A stretch of DNA of 64,000 nt from Ctenosaura bakeri (taxonomy: Eukaryota; Chordata; Lepidosauria; Squamata; Iguanidae): assembly GCA_948474755.1 (NCBI GenBank), contig CAOLHI010001806.1:1-64000 (forward strand), written 5' to 3'. Below are positions 59,798 through 64,000 of this stretch, piece after piece. A program made the position numbers and the translations under genes. Each line of letters begins with the position of its first letter. The first letter of the stretch is position 1. Below the pieces are notes generated by a model. The model saw only the letters and a program-made list of their open reading frames with translations. It made no database searches and was not told the origin of the DNA.

Positions 59798-62700
59798 GGG
59801 CACAAATTATAATCATTCTGTGGCAGGTAGCAGATGCTGCCAATGTGTGAACCTTTTTGTATCTGCTAAGTGCAAAATTAACAAGACCCTAAATCATTTC
59901 TTGTTTGATCTGTTCATTTACACAAAAACAGTGATGAACGTTTCCCTGAAATTATGCCTAGACTGGTATTAATAGCACTTTAACAATCTCTATGTTTAGC
60001 TAACAAAAGTTTTATTACAAAGTCACCGCCGTGGAGCTCAATTTACCAAACATTTAGTTCCATTATCAAAAAGAAAAATATTCAATAAATAAGAGTTAGT
60101 GCTTTATTTTAAAACCAGTCTTTATTTATTTTGGCATCAAGTGTGTCTTCTGGGAACAGAGATGAGCAAATAAAGCTAGCTATATTGGAGACTTGAGACA
60201 TGGCTCAGATGCAATCCTTACTTACCTCGGTAAATGAAGAAGTAGAGGAGAAGGCTCACTAGCACCTATATGAAATTCATTGTGATGGTAAGAGCATAGA
60301 TAGCACTTGAATGCATGCCATTATTTATCCTTTGCCTAGTTTGTCAAACATGGCAAAGCCATTGTGTAGGTAAAATATGTGGACATGTTATGTTCACATT
60401 TTGTCAGTGTGCACTTTCACAGCAAGAGCCTCCATGTCAAATGTGACAGGAGACCAAAGGGATAGCAGGCCGGTGATGGTGGTCCTTTTACAGAGACAGG
60501 AAACCAAAGTCATTTGTACTGGTGGCATATTTCCAGAGCTTGGAAAAGTTTCTTTTGAGGACTCCAGCTCTCATGGTCACTGACTGTGTTGGCTGGAGAA
60601 TTCTCAGAGCTGTAGTACAAAGAAGTTAACGTTTGCAAGCGTTGCAGTTAAACTGAAATCCTATTGCAATTTGGATCCACTTATCCATCAAAACTGGCAA
60701 TAAATGGAGAAGGACATTCAGTTCATCATGCTTCCAGGAAATGTTGAATTGGGATGTTATCTGAAGATAATCCATATCTCTTTGAGCAACTTATATTGGC
60801 TCTCCTGCTTTACTTAGTAAAACCCATATATGCCTTGCCCTTACTTTTCAAACTCAACTCATGAACTGGAACTGGTGTGAGATAGGGCAGTTTTACAGAC
60901 TATGTTGTTCTGAAGAAAGACTGTTGAAGCAAGGGTCTGTTTTAAAGTTTGCACAGGTAGGTCCATCTTCTTGCTGTGGACCATAGTCTAGTCCCAACTG
61001 TTCTGATTTAGCACATTTTATTTTGTTGCTGAGCCCAAGGGCAGCCATTAACTAAGTCTGCAGATGCTTTGAGTCCCCATGGTCCATACCTATGTAGGAT
61101 GTTTAGAAATTGTATAATTCTTGCCTCTGCCCTGTAAGGCCGCATTTTTTGAAGATGAGATGATCTGTATTCAGACTAATTCTTCCAGAACCCTTAAAAT
61201 TCCAAACTCTTCTTTCTCCCATTTTGAGAGATAATGGAAATCCTTACTAGATGAAAGCAGAGATCTTGTGGCATTGATTCAATAGAAACACAACAAGTAA
61301 CTTGCTTAGGATTCTGTCAATTTAGCTTGTCCTTAGTTTAAATTTTTAAACTTCTTTTTAAAAAAAGACAAAGGGACAAAAACTGGAGTTCAATACCGTG
61401 CTGAATGTGTTGCTTGCATTAACTGCCATTTTTGCAATCCAGAACAGAGCGGTTTGCCAGCTGAGGTGTCTATGATCAAGCCCAACAGTCAAATTTTTGT
61501 GAAGGAAGTGGGACATATAAGACATGATGTTCAGCTGTACACAAGGATTATGTACTATCAGAAAATGGAGTGGAGAAAAGAATGAGGGAAGATCAAAGAA
61601 TATTTGGAAGTCTGTTCCTACATCAAAAAGCATAGCAATTTCAATAAAGAAATAATTGGTTCTGTTGTTTACTCTCCTAATAAGGAGAAGAAAATAATAG
61701 CATGTTATGCATTGCAAAACTGGCATTGGATCCTCCCAGAGGCCAGGGACAGATTTAGTGAGTGAACATAGCTCCCTCTGAACAAGGAACTGACAAAAGA
61801 ATATTGTGTTCAGTGCTTAATTTTTAATTCATTGTTAGTAGCTCATGAAGCTTGTGAGGATATGTTCCTGAATATAAAACTGGCTTGTGGGCTACATGTT
61901 AATGTTTCAAGTAAAAATCCAATATTTGTTTTAAGGTGCTTATTCCACAATGCCAATAAGAAAAAGTAATTGAGAATTCTAATAGGATTCTCAGTTTCTT
62001 TCTTTTACTCAGTTTTTTTTTTTACTCAATACTGAATATGAATATTATAGCAAATCCAATTGCATGAACCCTTTTCATTTTAAAGAAAAGATTAAGTGGG
62101 CTTCATGCCTTGGATAACTTAAGAAGGGTCTTTCAAGATCTTACAGTTTAAACGAATTGGCCAGACTTGAAGATTCTCTTTTTATCACTCGCTTAATCCA
62201 AAGCAATGCCAGTATCTCTTGTGGAAAATGATAATGTGGAAAGGATGTATGGGATTTCACTAGCAGGCACATGAATCTGAATGAGTAAATGCAAGTGAAA
62301 GAAGAATTTGGAAAAAAACCCCATCTAAATAGAAATCTTCAATTAGATAAATGCTTTGGGTGCATATGACAAGACACAATGTCACTTGCTACCTGCTGAA
62401 TGTTGCATGAGTTGTTCAAAATGCTGAATATAAAATGCAGCATATAGAAAAACAGCTAGTTGTGAATGCAGACAACGCTTGAGACTTCAGAAAGGTTCCG
62501 GGGTAATCAAATGTGATTATTCAGCTGGTAATTCAGTTTCAAATGTAAAGTGTACTAGTCTGTATATGTAGTATTTAAATATCTTTTTGGTTAAAAGTTA
62601 AAAGAACACTGTTAAAATAATTTGGGACATATATATAGAGGAAGCTGACAAAATTTTCAGAATGTGTTTATGATTAACTGTGTATGTGACAGTTGTATTT

Positions 62701-64000
62701 TTTTGACATTACCATCCAAATGTTTGTATTAAATCCTGCTCTCAGTAGTATACCAGTACTAACATTTCGTTTGATGACTTTATCTCTGTTTCAAACAGTT
62801 CTCCTCTAGCAGTCTTCTAAGAAATTGCCTTTGCCTCTTGGTCAGATCGAGTTAATATGATGTCCATTTTTTGTTGCCTAAAGATGGAGACAGAGCACCA
62901 TTACAGCTGGCTTGGGATGACCCTGAACCAACCAAACCCTGGTTCTTACACTTCTTGATCCAGCGCTGTTAAGGGGAGGGGTGAGGATCTATGGGAGATT
63001 TTTATAATTAAATATGAAATTTGGTCTGTGTTCCTTCAAACAAAGAATAAAATAGCAATCAACACCTTTTCTTGTGTTCAAGCAGTGGGTTCTAATCTGC
63101 CACTGATGATTCTTTACTTGTTTGGATCAAGCAGATATGGTGTCTTTGAATCAGAATCTGGGACACTCATACAATCATAAATCGGCATGAGAGTGAGATG
63201 GGGAGGGTCCGTTTTGGGATTGATTTTCTTCACAAGGCCCTGAAAGAGATGATATACCACGTGTTATACATCTTGAGCATAATGTTAAAGGACCTGGCCT
63301 CCTGGAATCCAGGTCCAACACACAAAGCACATCATTGTGATGGCTGTGTAGTTTTACAGGTTCCAAAAATAACACACTTATCTGAATTTTTTTTTTTTTT
63401 ACAAAGAATAAATACAGAAGGATTGCCAGCTCACCTAAAAAAGATGCCTGGCTTAATTTAATAGCTAGGAGATACTCTGTGAAGCATGCATACCAACCAG
63501 ATATGACATTTCATGTTTAAGGTGGGAACGGAAATATCTGTGAAGGCAATTGGAGAAAAACTGCAAATTCTGCAGTTTGCTATCAGGAAGGAATCTGGAT
63601 CATTAGTTATAGACATTGGAATGGCACTAAAATGAAACTAGCTCATTCGTTAGAGCACAGAAAATTTTTACAATACCCCTGTCTAATTACGTTATTAAAA
63701 TTCTCTGTCCTGGTTACTGTTCCCTCCCGTTGTGACATGACAGAAATAAGATCTGCTTTTTCTTAAGCTCTGAGTTGTGTTCTTAGCTATTTGAAGAACC
63801 ATGCTCATCATCATTGATACATGACTACAGTTGGCTGGCTTTCTTGGTAGAATATTTCGGAGGTGGAAGTGTGAAGATGGTGCCATTCCAAAGGACCCCC
63901 TGCTGCAGCAGGAAAGGAAATTCAGAAAGCCCTATTCTGAGAGAAGAGCTCTGTTTTCAGAAATTACACCCAAGCATCTGTTTTTAATCTTGATTTTGTT

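Larger units (their letters stand above)
28960..64000 (+). other. PTPRG: PTPRG intron 2, 5' part
   Basis: The sequence downstream of the GTGAGT donor to the window end is inferred to be intron 2. I looked for the next exon, which begins the carbonic-anhydrase-like domain, and did not find it. The main contents are the sushi-type retrotransposon, a CR1 end, L2-like ends, MITEs and a minisatellite. The stretches 33101-36553, 37361-38922, 42326-42485, 47728-49089, 49491-50790, 52216-54625, 55000-56786, 57419-58954 and 59798-64000 contain only AT-rich sequence, small MITE relics and scattered short ORFs that I cannot support as genes. Confidence 0.85.

Noticed and set aside
61358..61726. 122-codon hydrophobic ORF on the minus strand
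   Set aside because: It has no recognisable motif, promoter or splice context; the opposite strand is equally open, so it is probably chance in AT-rich DNA.
1..64000. CRISPR arrays, bacterial operons, phage or plasmid modules
   Set aside because: The sequence is a vertebrate intron; no spaced direct repeats or prokaryotic gene organisation are present.

Overview
The window is vertebrate nuclear DNA, almost certainly from a squamate reptile (lizard or snake). It is AT-rich intronic sequence packed with repeats of the squamate type: a tRNA-related SINE with a (CAA)n tail, a 5S rRNA-derived SINE, reptile CR1, RTE/BovB and L1 LINE pieces, L2-like LINE 3' ends with (AAAT)n tails, and many hAT and Tc1/mariner-type MITEs. 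An iguanian lizard is possible, but that is only an impression from the SINE.

The anchor is one coding exon at 28855-28959 on the + strand. Its 34 full codons read as the second exon of PTPRG (receptor-type protein tyrosine phosphatase gamma), just ahead of the carbonic-anhydrase-like domain. The window is therefore the 3' part of PTPRG intron 1 (1-28854), exon 2, and the 5' part of intron 2 (28960-64000). I see no other PTPRG exon.

Intron 1 holds an intact 222-codon single-exon ORF on the opposite strand (11121-11789). Upstream of its start codon lie a perfect 14-bp RFX X-box palindrome and a CRE-like site, so it looks like a nested gene of ciliated or germ-line cells. I do not recognise the protein. 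A GC-rich, SPIN-like hAT transposon (12308-13644) with a perfect 8-bp target duplication begins about 310 bp further upstream. The rest of intron 1 includes an RTE LINE with an internal inversion and a nested L1 (17860-19250), a solo retroviral LTR (25351-26243) and several MITEs.

Intron 2 contains a complete, very young Ty3/gypsy retrotransposon of the Tf1/sushi type (42491-47722, - strand). Its two 306-bp LTRs differ at one base and are flanked by a 5-bp duplication. Gag, protease, reverse transcriptase, RNase H and integrase are all recognisable but broken by four frame changes, and no chromodomain is present. The primer-binding site is complementary to the predicted RNA 5' end, which points to self-priming. 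Further on are a CR1 3' end, hairpin-forming MITEs and a minisatellite with a 232-bp higher-order period (56787-57300).

No bacterial-type operons, CRISPR arrays, origins or functional RNA genes are present.
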